Assembly: GCA_001586965.3 (NCBI GenBank)
Contig: LUCW03000154.1
Coordinates: forward strand, 2,501-25,000
Direction: 5' to 3'
Length of the DNA stretch: 22,500 bases
Origin: Sphaeroforma sirkka
Lineage: Eukaryota; Opisthokonta; Ichthyosporea; Ichthyophonida
Below the pieces are notes generated by a model. It made no database searches and was not told where the DNA came from. It saw only the letters and a list, made by a program, of their open reading frames with translations. A program made the translations under genes and the position numbers. This document shows positions 1 through 10,399 of the stretch, piece after piece; the first letter of the stretch is position 1, and every line of letters begins with the position of its first letter.

Positions 1-109
1 CACACCACACACACACATATATATATATATAGTATATATATAGTATATATTTATAATAATAATAATAATAATAATATTAATATATATACACACACATACA
101 TATATATGG
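1..109. repeat. CA/TA/AAT microsatellite cluster
   Basis: Runs of (CA)n, (TA)n and an (AAT)n block at about 51-77 followed by more TA/CA sequence. Confidence 0.9.
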
Positions 110-2310
110 GTATCAATGTACTAATACTAATGTTATAAGCTATAGTATATATAATATCTGTTACATATGCGACAACAGTTCCACCTTACCGTTTAAAACA
201 TATATTTACGGCTTTTAATCTCTTGGTCGAATAAATATATCATAGTATCCTTATCGTGCCAAGTCAAGCAATACACCTTGCTATTCGTTCACACTCGTGG
301 ACACGTACCTTGAAACTAGGGATATCACCCGCCACTATTTTACAGAAGATACAGCTTGACATGGTTTCGTGTTGACGCAAAGGCAAACTTTTGTGATACT
401 ATTCAATATGCTGTTTAATGTTTGATTTTTAGATATAGACAATATATAAATAAAATCAACACTGCTAAAACGCGCGAGCGACGGCCCGCATAATAATAGG
501 TATGTATTTCACATTAAAAATAACAGTCTTTTGAAAATTGAACACAGAAGGATATAGGCCTATAAATAGCCGCCTACATTGACTAGTGACTACACTAAAT
601 GAGAAGACTGTAAAAAAAAAAACAAAAAAAAACACGATCTCTAGTTCTCTACTGATAGTCTGATACTGACTACTTTTTACATAATAATACATAGTCACGG
701 GCGGAGAGAGAGAAGAGAAGAACAAAAATATGACTAAAGTAAATAGCGGCCACAGACTCCACAGTACAGACTCCACAATCCGCACTCTCGGAGAACTCGG
801 ATGGACAAGAATATGTTTTATTTTATGTTTTTTAAAAACAAACAACAAAAAAAGTTATTCCTACTATATTTTTACTCCACACTCTACACTGTACAGTCAA
901 CACTCTACACACCACTGTCTCCAGTTATGTGCGGAGACTCTGGGGAGAGTCTCTAGTTCTCCGCTCTCCACACATAACCTTCTAAATTTACAGTCCACAG
1001 TCCACAGTCCACGGTCGACACAGGTCTACGGACTCCATGCCCGGTATTTCGGACTCCATGCCCGTTATTTTAAAAATAAAAAAAAATGGCCCAAACTGAA
1101 AAGTGAAAACTAAATAAATATTTACCAAAAAAAAGAAAGAACTTGTGTTCACCGGTCTAAAGAATTGCAAAAGAATTTGAATTGAGTCTGTATTGAGGAT
1201 GACTGCGCACGAGTCATTTATTCTACATGCCAAACTAGGGTTTTCCCTATTTCAACTAGTTTTACATATCGAAAACCAGCTATTTTTAGAATATGTATCC
1301 ATTTCGAAAATCGTCCAAAAATTAGACGGACACAGTCAACTCACAGACAATCTCAAACTCACAGAGACACAGTCACACAGATATTTCACCTCTTATTTAC
1401 TATTTGTATGTAAATAAATAGAGAGAAAGAAGCAAGAACAAATATGCCTGATCGGAGTTCGGACTATTACGCAAAAACTGAAAAAACTACGTACATATCA
1501 TACCAGTCCATAGCCAGGGGCCCAGTGCTCAGCAAAGCTCAATACGTTACGATATGTTCTCATACACGGTAAACATAAAGGCGAATTTTTAAAAAGGATA
1601 AACGATATAACGTTTTGTTTCAAATATGGTGAATGAAATTTTGAAACTTGCCAGGTGTACCTATTTCAAATGAAACGGACTATATAGCTCAAATTCCACT
1701 GATGGTGGCTATTTCTGGTGCCAAAATTTATGGACACAATCGGATCATAGTATGACCCAGTCATATGGGAGATGGACTTTATGGTAAATAAATTAAAGTT
1801 GAACGTAAATCGATATGATATTTTCATATTAATTGTTTCACTTTCTGACTTCTGACTGTTGCTCATTTTGTTTTGTTTTGTATTTTCAGAAGGCTATGAG
1901 AATGAAATTTTGTTTTTTTTGATTTTGTTAAAAAAATTTAGAAAAACCGAATGCATTTTGACAATTCAAAATATTTTAGCGAATCCAGATTCGACTTTCA
2001 GTTCCAGTTTTTATCGGTATTTAATATTATATCCCACAAGAGAGCCGCCATAGGCCGTAGATCTTTGCAAAGTGTGACGTATGTAGAATTGTAGTTGCCG
2101 ATAGCCTGATGTACAGATAAAAATAACAATATCAATGTTCAAACTCTATTTACAGAGCACTGAGAGCAGTGGGGGTTTTTTTTGTTGATTTATTAATACT
2201 TTTATTGCAATAGAGCGTGATTGAAAATATGCTAAAGTATCCTCTCTTGGAGAATTCGAGAATCGAGAAGCAATTCACGGGAGTGTATCTAAAAAACTCG
2301 CTGGCTATAA
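110..2310. other. AT-rich intergenic DNA with cryptically simple patches
   Basis: No gene recognised. Short open frames on both strands are low-complexity and lack domains. Patches at about 720-800 and 1320-1385 are built of ACTC/CACAG/GACAC-like words. The 13-mer GTTTTTTAAAAAC occurs at 827-839. Confidence 0.5.
991..1071 (+). repeat. Short tandem repeats: (CAGTCCA)n and a 21-nt pair
   Basis: CAGTCCA is repeated about three times from 991. A 21-nt unit GGACTCCATGCCCGGTATTT plus C follows twice (1030-1050, 1051-1071) with two differences. Confidence 0.85.
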
Positions 2311-2503
2311 ACCATCACACGAAAGTAAAACCGTCAATGAGACCACCTGGCGGTTTGCGCGCCACTTCACTTTACTAGTGTGAAGTTTGCAACCAACCTG
2401 AAGTTAAATGAACTTAGCTGGCTTTCCTTTTCCCTTCTTTCGTGTGACCTCGCAGGCTTTACAATTTAACTTAGGTTGGTTGCAAACTTCGCACTAGTAA
2501 AGT
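2311..2503. repeat. Nested inverted repeat, MITE-like or cruciform-forming
   Basis: The main arms, about 40 nt each, are 2369-2409 (ACTTTACTAGTGTGAAGTTT then GCAACCAACCT) and 2464-2503, its near-perfect reverse complement. They are separated by about 54 nt. A second pair, TCACACGAAAG (2315-2325) and CTTTCGTGTGA (2437-2447), interleaves with them. No terminal target-site duplication could be fixed and no coding capacity is present. Confidence 0.75.
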
Positions 2504-4323
2504 AGGCTTTCCAGTAGCATACATATTGATAGCTAAGAAGTAGAGACCTGTACTCTAGTAGAGAGGCATGGTCGCATGGAGCGGCAACCTGTTCCATAAA
2601 TACCGGCTTTATGGGCGTCTTGCCTAAACTAGTAACCACACTATGTTACAGGTCACTACGGGTCCCGGGGGGTCGGGGGGACTGGGATCTGGGATCTGGT
2701 CAATGGTTGTATCGAAATTTTGTTTCAAGAGATTATGCAGCCAATAAAAATCACTACGCATTGTTTCAATTTTTTGTTTCCAATTGCTTTCAACCTCAAA
2801 TCACATTTTTTTAAAAATTGGATATATATAAATATTTGGGTAAAAACATAGCCTCATATGTAAAATTATTCTAGAAGGCTTTGCTAAAATATGTTTGTTT
2901 GTTTTTTAAAAACAAATAATATACAAAATAGTAAAAGAAGCATAGCCCACTTTAGAAACAAGTCAAAAGAAGAATTGAGAAAATTCGAATGACGAAAAAC
3001 CAAGAAGAGTAGGAAATTGTGTAGGATTGTGAATGTGGAATTGTGGAGTCGTGGACTGTTCACTGTTCAGTGTTCACAACTTCACTGTAGTATGACGTAT
3101 GTACTATGTAGTGCCACTCGTCTGGGACTTTGGACCCTCTGTCTGGTCCTCTGGGGGGAGGGGGACTGGTTAGTGGATAGTGCTTACTGGTGCCACTGGT
3201 GGCTGGCGTGACTGGACTCTACTACCACTAGTAGAGAGAGTGAGTAGAGTCTAGTAGAGTTATTTTAAACACTGCTGGACTGCTGGAGGACAGGAGTACC
3301 TGGTCTCTGGAGTATGGAGTGTGGAGTGACTCGACTGTGGAACTTAGTGATAAGTGTGATTGTTTTGGAATTGGTGATTTATTTTTGTTTTTGTTTAGGG
3401 TATTGTAAAATATCTACCAGTTATTATTTACATTTTGCAAATTGAAAAAAGCAAAAACTTACATTTTGAAAAATAGTCTTCTTCCATAGCCCGCTAAATA
3501 TATATATTGATATTAGAGGGTCATGCTTCTTCTGTCTTTGTTCCTCTCTTCTTGTCTCTCGACTTTCTCATATACTGATTTTGAATATCGGTTTTTTTAA
3601 AACTATTAGAGGTGCAGTTTTCATGTTGTTAGTGCGAGGGTGCTCTAGTGATGCTACAGACATGGCGTCTTTTCTCAGGGCCTTCTAAATACCTAATTAT
3701 TCCGTCACAAGTCTTATTTTGGTGATTGGGTCAAATCCGGTTTTTGGGTTTGGGCATGATTTCGATATTTTTGGGCCGTTTTAAACCCCTTGATAGGTGG
3801 ATGGGGTGTTAAATTTTTTTGTAGTTCTTGTGTTTTTTTTTCAGTTAGAATGTTTAAAAAAACCCCCAAACGAGAAAAAACCTACATATTCGTACTTTAG
3901 AATCCTTTTGAGATATCTCTTAAAAATTGGAAAGGTTAAAAATATCAATTTATCATGATTCATACATAATTAGCCGTTCAGGAGGTTATGTAGAAGGCGA
4001 CATGGATATTTATTATTGTTAAATTTTTTTACTGAAATAGATATATATTTTGTAAAGAAGGCTATTTTGTTTTGTTTTTTATATTGTTTTTTTTAAACCA
4101 AATGACAAATCTGAACTGTACAAAGATAAATATTTATTGACAAAAACAACATCATTTTTTTTAACTGATAATTTGTATTGTAAATAGTTCTTATTTTAAA
4201 AAAACAAAACAAAAAAGTCCTCTGACTCCTCAAGTGCAAAAAAAAAATGTAGATATGTATGTATTATAAATATAGGCACAACCTTGCATATCAAGATGAC
4301 TATGATACGTTGATAAATGAATG
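2504..4323. other. AT-rich intergenic DNA with a GGACT/CTGG-rich patch
   Basis: No gene recognised. At about 3030-3350 the DNA is a patchwork of GTGGAGT, GGACTG, CTGGT and AGTAGAG words, giving small spurious open frames. An A/T palindrome lies at 2898-2916. The rest is T- and A-run-rich sequence. Confidence 0.5.
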
Positions 4324-4772
<449 letters not shown>

Positions 4773-5219
4773 CCCTAAAAATTGTACAAAAGCCACTTTG
4801 AAAAAACAAAAAAACTCTTATGTAGCCTACTATTGTTTTTGTTAAAAATAAATAGAACACAAATAAAACAAATATGGGGGTTTCTTCGAGACCCCGATCA
4901 ATGGATCCATTGGCCCGATTGTATATTTTTGTTTTTGTAAAAAATACAAAAAAACAGCATGGCATCGCTGGTATTTAAAATAATTAAATAATAAAATCTT
5001 ATCGTTCAACTTTAGGGATATTTAATCTTCTTCAAAAAAAATAGAATATTTGAGGGGCTAAATTAGGGCGAACTGTGTGGCACATGAATATGATTGTTGT
5101 TAGATACAATTTTTTCCATAGCTCTTTGACATGTGATAAATAGACCCTTCTTCTCTCTCTTGTGTGTGAGAGACAGAAAACTGAATTATATTTTTGAAGA
5201 AATTTGAGGACATACATAG

Positions 5220-5274
5220 TCAGTCGTCAGTTGTCAAGTCGTTAATCGTCGGTCGTCAGACGTCAAGTCGTCAT
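5220..5274 (+). repeat. GTCGTC/GTCAAG simple-sequence patch
   Basis: Irregular repeats of CAGTCGTCAGTTGTCAAGTC-like words over 55 nt, echoed by ATCGTCGGTCGTTGTCAATG at about 5460-5480. Confidence 0.7.
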
Positions 5275-5865
5275 AGGAAGACAACTATCTTATTTCTCTA
5301 CTTCTTTATGTTTATTTTACTCTTGCTGAGCATGTGTAATTTATTATTATAAAGAATGTTTATATTTCGTACAACCAGAAGAAGAAACCCCCTCCCCCCC
5401 CTATTTTACCTCCATTGTATTTATTATCCAAATTGAATGATGATGTCATGATATAGATTATCGTCGGTCGTTGTCAATGTCATTGACAGAACTTCTGTAT
5501 CGGAACTTCGGAAGTTGGTCAGATGGAGTTCAAAACTTTATGCCACGCCTCAAAAAAAGCCCCCAGTTTTAGTAATTTTGAGTTTTTGAGAGTGTGCCCG
5601 ACCCGCTGACTCGCCGTCATAACAATTTAGGTGCGGGAGTCTTATGGAGACCAGATGGAGACTGGAGTTGTGAGCCAGTTGACCGCTGAATCCCGAGTAC
5701 CGACTACTGAGTAGTGCTTAAAATCGGAGATTTTAGATTTATGAGAATATCACAAAATGTACTAATTGTCTAGAGAGAAATATGAAATTGTATAAAAGAC
5801 TGTGAGAACTTATGCTGGTCCTGGAGTGACCTGGGCTCGTGGAGTCCTTGGACAACTGCCGGTAT

Positions 5866-6003
5866 TATGGTACTGGCCTACTGCTGCAAGCCTGGTACCT
5901 GCTGGAGGCCTGCAGTGCTGGGGCTTGGGGCTGGGCCCTCGGCTCCCTGGCCTTTTGGCCCCTGGGGCTGGGAGGGCCCATGGTGGCAGAATGGCAGGGC
6001 CTG
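5866..6003. other. Isolated GC-rich block of CTGG/GGCC/CCTGG words
   Basis: A sharp GC-rich island in AT-rich DNA, built of overlapping GGCC, CTGGCC, GGGGCTGGG and CCTGG words. It is open in several frames on both strands, as expected from composition, and encodes no recognisable domain. Confidence 0.6.
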
Positions 6004-7100
6004 AGACGTTGCAGCGTAACGTTTTCAATTTACAAAGTATTTAAACTTTCTCTCCTTTACAGGGTGGCCCTAAAATTCCTACGAGGTTCACTACTGGTGT
6101 CGTATTTAAGTTTTGCCATACTGACGACTGGCAGGTTGTTAAGCTGTCTACCCCGCCAGCGGGCTAAACGCGCCACTGATAGGCCACCAACAACATGCAC
6201 CTCTCTCTTGTGCTTGTATTTACGTTAAAAAAAATGGTAAATATGGCTTTGTGACAGGATGGCCACTGGCCGGGCAGTCTGCCTGTCAGTCTGACTGACT
6301 TTAAATAGGTAAGTAGGCTTTAATCGGTCGGTTTCACATTTTGTGGCCAGAAGTTCAAAAATGGGTACACTATAGTGGCCAACTTAAATATCAAAATATT
6401 ATTTCTAATTTTTAAAAAAGGCCAAAATATACACCGTGTATAACGTTACAACGGTTTCAAATGATTTTTTTTTAAAGTAAAAGTTAAACGTTAATCCTGT
6501 GAGTGGCTCTCTCTAGAGAGGGGCCGCTAGGCTGAGACAGCAGTTTTCGTTGGCGGGTGGCGTGAGCCCGCGTGAGTTGTGAGTCGTTGACTCCTGAGTA
6601 CTGACTGGTCAGTTATACCTATCAAACTCTTGTCACTGACGAGTGATGCCTGGTACCCTTTTAGTGGTTTGTTCGTACCTTTACAAAAAAAAATCTATAG
6701 CCTCCTAGAAATTTCAAATTTGAACAGAAAATAGACAAAGGTTTCTCATAGGGTCCCGGATAGCGGCTGGGGAGTAAAATAAGTTTTCTTATATAAATTG
6801 TTGCTGAAATACATTGTACAACATGTAAAAATATTAAAAAATATATATTTAAAAAAAAAAACAAAATACATAATTTGATACTTTTATAATACATAAAACA
6901 AAAGACAAACAAACAAACAAAAATATAAGAATAGCATAAATAGATTTTTGTTCAATTTTAGAAGGCTATGGATATTTATATAAAGCAAAGTTGTCGAATA
7001 ATCGTGAAGGTCAAACTGTAGCAATAATACAGAGAAGTGTCTTGTTGCTGTAATTTTTCATAATATACTATTTTTCGTGCCCAAATAAGATCAACTGAAG

Positions 7101-7544
7101 ATGGCAAGTTCTACACGGGTGGCTCCTCTAAGTAGGGACAGTCTCTTCATAGGCTCTTTGCTAGATTCGAAGTCACAAGCGAGTTTGGCCAGCTACAGTT
7201 TAGAAGAATTGCAATTTTCTTCTACATTTCGTCACCAATATACTCAGGATCATCCAGATAAGAAAGAGAAGGGTATTCCTTACAGTTTAGAAGTTCATCG
7301 GGTACTAGATGTAATCGAGCAGAGGGGAGAACATAAAGTTGCTACAAACCGAGAGGTGCTCTGGGAGTGTGTGGAGAGAAGGTTTGTTGGGAAAGAATTT
7401 GAAAGGTATTCTGGGGTCGAGTATACTGGTGAACCCGTAGATACTGTACTACAATCTGCAAAGAATGATAAGTATCGATATTCTCGCATATTGTCTTTAT
7501 GGTTCAAGAGGATATTATGGGCGCGAAATGTGAATGCAACGTGA
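7101..7544 (+). CDS. Unrecognised open frame, 147 codons (possible first exon or decayed gene)
   Basis: ATG with A at -3 and G at +4 opens a 147-codon frame in a region whose other frames close quickly, so chance is an unlikely explanation. The peptide starts MASSTRVAPLSRDSLFIGSL, is mixed in composition, and has a charged middle (YTQDHPDKKEKGIP; REVLWECVERRFVGKEFERY). There is no signal peptide or membrane segment. I do not recognise a family. Near the end the +2 frame becomes open (about 7472-7696) and continues more convincingly (YSHIVFMVQEDIMGAK, then KFRPLMGTLPGCEVDRLAVY). This suggests a frame break or an intron near 7472-7500. Possible donors inside the frame include AAG/GTATTC and AAG/GTTTGT. 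The pattern of that continuation faintly recalls a Tctex1-type light chain, but this is too weak to use as a name. Confidence 0.45.
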   Translation: MASSTRVAPLSRDSLFIGSLLDSKSQASLASYSLEELQFSSTFRHQYTQDHPDKKEKGIPYSLEVHRVLDVIEQRGEHKVATNREVLWECVERRFVGKEFERYSGVEYTGEPVDTVLQSAKNDKYRYSRILSLWFKRILWARNVNAT

Positions 7545-8641
7545 AGTCTAAATTTAGACCTTTAATGGGCACACTTCCCGGCTGTGAAGTAGATCGACTT
7601 GCAGTTTACAATTATAAGTCTATACTACTTTCGTCTATACATCATCACAGATATCCTACAATGTATTGTAGTATCAGTTGTAAGAGGTATGAATGAGGGT
7701 TTTAGTCCGAGGCGACAATATAGTATCAGATTTTACATTCGGGCATATTTTAATGATTGCTAGAGGATATATGTACCAACTGTAAAATGCTGCACCTGGA
7801 TGTCGGTGAGAAGTAAGAAATTGCTGATGCAACTGGGAGGTCAGTTGACTTTCAACTTGAGAGTCAGTAGCACTGAGTCACTGACGTGGTCACACAAATT
7901 GTTGTATGAACTTCGCGAAAATTCACACAAAAAAACCGCCGCTCTTGGGTTTAATTATCGAGTTCCGAGTACCTCGAAGGAATATAGCTGCACTCGATAC
8001 AATAGCAGACTCGAGCACGTGTTATTACGCGACACCCTGTAGCATCTAAATAATTACTGGCAAGCTTCCGGCTTTGTTTCGATTATACACTGCTTCAGAT
8101 TTGTATGTGTACGAACGAAACTTGATGGGCCTATCTGGATCTGACTTCAATATTTTTAAAGACTAGCGTGGTGAATTAAACCTCCTCACACAGTTACCCT
8201 AAAGTAGTTTCTTCAAAACAATATCCAACAATTCGACAATGTAATAGGGCAATACTATATATATATTAAAAGCAACAAACCTCATCTAAGTACCATTTTG
8301 AATAATCAATTTTATTTCCTAAGTACGTGTCCTTGACTGAGAAATCCACAGCGTGTTTCTCTTAGATACTTGTTGAGATCGGTCTATATATATATATATA
8401 TATGTCCTCAACTGAGGAGTTCAATACAAAACAAGAGTACCACTGTAGATATAACGGCGCTGTGTCGTGTCTGGTCAATAGAAAAATCTCTTTTGTCCTA
8501 TGTAGTAGTGTAATCTAAGATTGTCACAACGAGACAGGTTCGAAACGTGTCCTCCCGCTTTCTCCCACGCTCGACTTCTACTCTATAGACAGACACCAGA
8601 AGGACAATGTGTGTAAAGTTGTATACGATAGTAAATACAAT

Positions 8642-8647
8642 AATAAA
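8642..8647 (+). terminator. Possible poly(A) signal AATAAA
   Basis: Canonical hexamer about 1.1 kb after the 7101-7544 frame. In AT-rich DNA it may be chance. Confidence 0.2.
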
Positions 8648-9340
8648 TAACGCCTATTTAAATATTTACTGAATATCATACAGTGTATTTTTATTTATTT
8701 AATTTTTGGCCCCGGTCTCATCCCCAGAAAAAGTGAAAATTAGTCCATTCACAGCAGCCAGCTGCTACTTGGATTCTTGGAATCTCAAGCATGGGTACCC
8801 AACAAGTCCCCAACTCTAGTTTCATGAATTTGGGACACCTGTCCAGGACTTCAGAACTCCCTGAGTACCCCCTGTGACCAGGTCTGCCGTCTGTCACAGT
8901 GATCACTGACGTCTACCAGGTCTGTGTCGACCTCTTGCAGTCTTGCTTCAACATTATATATTTGTTTTGTTTTAAAATAAACCAAAAAAGAAATACTATT
9001 TTTTGTATTTGTTTTGTGTGAAATTTTTACAATTGGCAACTGATTGTTTCTTCCGTTGACATTTGGCTATGTTTATTACACACAACAAGAAGAATGTATT
9101 GAAGCTCGCTCTACTCTCTCTCTCTCCGTAGAGAGGCTGGGAGAGGGCCTCTAATCCTCTTAAGTATTGTTGTGAATTTTTTATTTGTGTGGACTCAGTA
9201 GTCTGTAAAGCCTACCGCCTATGTATGTAGTATGTAAATACGACAAATTATTGAAATTAAACTAACGTTCCGCCATTGGGTTTATACGTTCAACGAGCAC
9301 CGTTCAATGGGTCAAAAGCGCGACCCAGATAGTGAACGAC

Positions 9341-9396
9341 TAGGGTTGGGTTTTTAAACCTTAAGCCCTAAAAAACCTAAAACCCTAAGACCTAAA
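9341..9396. repeat. Telomere-like inverted patch (TTAGGGTT/CCCTAAA words)
   Basis: TAGGGTTGGGTTTTT is followed by AAACCTTAAGCCCTAA, then AAAACCTAAAACCCTAAG and CCTAAAC. The words resemble TTAGGG/TTTAGGG telomere units in both orientations. The two halves can pair as a hairpin. It is short and degenerate. Confidence 0.55.
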
Positions 9397-10216
9397 CATA
9401 TTTAGCCACATAATGCTGTTAGACCGACAAACGAGTGAGAATAAGGACAAACTTTGGTGACATGCGTGACTTGAAATCTAAACTCTTCTCATGATGTATA
9501 CTGGACCGAACTATGGTAATATACGTTCGAAGTTGTACGTTTTAATACGGGTGGAATTTAACCTCTATTTATTAAATATGAGGTTAGGTACTCTATTTAA
9601 TATTTTTAAATAAACTCTACTGCAGTCTGCAGGAGGTCTGCAGGCTACAGAGCCTCCAGACTCAGAGCGGGAGTGGTGACCTAGGGAGAGTGACTGGACA
9701 AGAGCACAAAATATTTTTATCGTGTGTGTTGGATACAACTTTTGGAGATGTGGACAAATAACCAATTTACGACACGGATATTGTCTGTAAATATAATCGT
9801 GTGATGAATCTGCGCTGGTGTTTGCCATTCTCTATTTTACGACACAACGTGACGGGTTGATTTTTTTAAATAAGTGCTGATATCTGGTCGGCATGAGCGT
9901 GGTCGTGCGTGTTTTTTAAAAACGGTTTGTGTCTGTTTTTTTTTTTTAATAGTTTGATATTCGGTTAGAATTGCAGGACTCGCGGTGTGGCCTACTGGCC
10001 TATGGGGGAATGTGGCTGATGGTCGGGACTCATGGGAATGAGAAGTGGTGAGTGGTCGGTCGCCCACGAGAAAGTCTTGGTGGAAATATTGGTTCACACG
10101 GGGAGGATACAGATATACACACACACGCTTCGTAGTCGGCACACTTCGTTTTCTTTAAAAGGGCTAATATAGCAAGGTTGTCAAAACCACCTTTTATCAA
10201 TATACCAATCGCGACC

Positions 10217-10399
10217 ATGAGTGTCCTATCTGCGAATATCTTTGACATGCTTCAGGATGATGCTGACAGCGGTAGCGTTGACTCATCTGTAAAGAAGATT
10301 GAGCCCAAAGCCGCTGTCGCCCCGGCACCGGTAAAGAAGACTGCCCCTCCCCTAAGAAGGAGAGCCAGAGGGACAACAAACCCCGTGGTGATGGATCAT
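10217..10399 (+). CDS. SERBP1: SERBP1-like exon 1
   Basis: This exon holds the start codon, the acidic Stm1-like N-terminus and a Lys/Ala/Pro-rich stretch. From 10217 to about 10350 the frame is that of the ATG. From about 10357 the plausible frame is a different one, reading KKESQRDNKPRGDGS, which resembles the RKESQKDRK segment of vertebrate SERBP1. That second frame ends with one base before the donor GTACGT at 10400 and joins exon 2 in frame (T+CT, Ser). The ATG frame instead would run through the donor to a stop and would not match exon 2. The switch lies in the C-rich run around 10341-10354. Confidence 0.85.

Larger units (their letters stand above)
4773..7100. other. AT-rich intergenic DNA with simple-sequence and GC-rich patches
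   Basis: No gene recognised. It contains the GTCGTC patch (5220-5274), a C-run at about 5391-5401, a GC-rich block (about 5866-6003) and a GAGTC/TGACT-rich patch at about 6540-6620. Apparent open frames at 5802-6228 are compositional. Confidence 0.5.
7545..10216. other. Intergenic region before the SERBP1-like gene
   Basis: No gene recognised. It holds a short (TA)n run at about 8383-8402, an AATAAA at 8642-8647 that could end a transcript from the 7101 frame, the telomere-like patch at 9341-9396 and a T-run at about 9937-9950. The promoter of the SERBP1-like gene should lie near the end. TTTCTTTAAAAGGGC at about 10150-10164 includes an A/T-rich TATA-like site and a pyrimidine tract, but a start site cannot be fixed. 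Confidence 0.45.

Noticed and set aside
5802-6228. Gly/Leu/Pro-rich open frames
   Set aside because: They follow from the GC-rich simple block; several frames on both strands are open and none shows a domain.
7800-8042. 80-codon frame starting MSVRSKKLLMQLGG
   Set aside because: It is in the same frame as the 7101 open frame but has no recognisable domain or convincing splice link. It could be a piece of the same decayed gene; the evidence is too thin to list.
8545-8560. GGTTCGAAAC, a B-box match
   Set aside because: No A box or foldable tRNA lies upstream.
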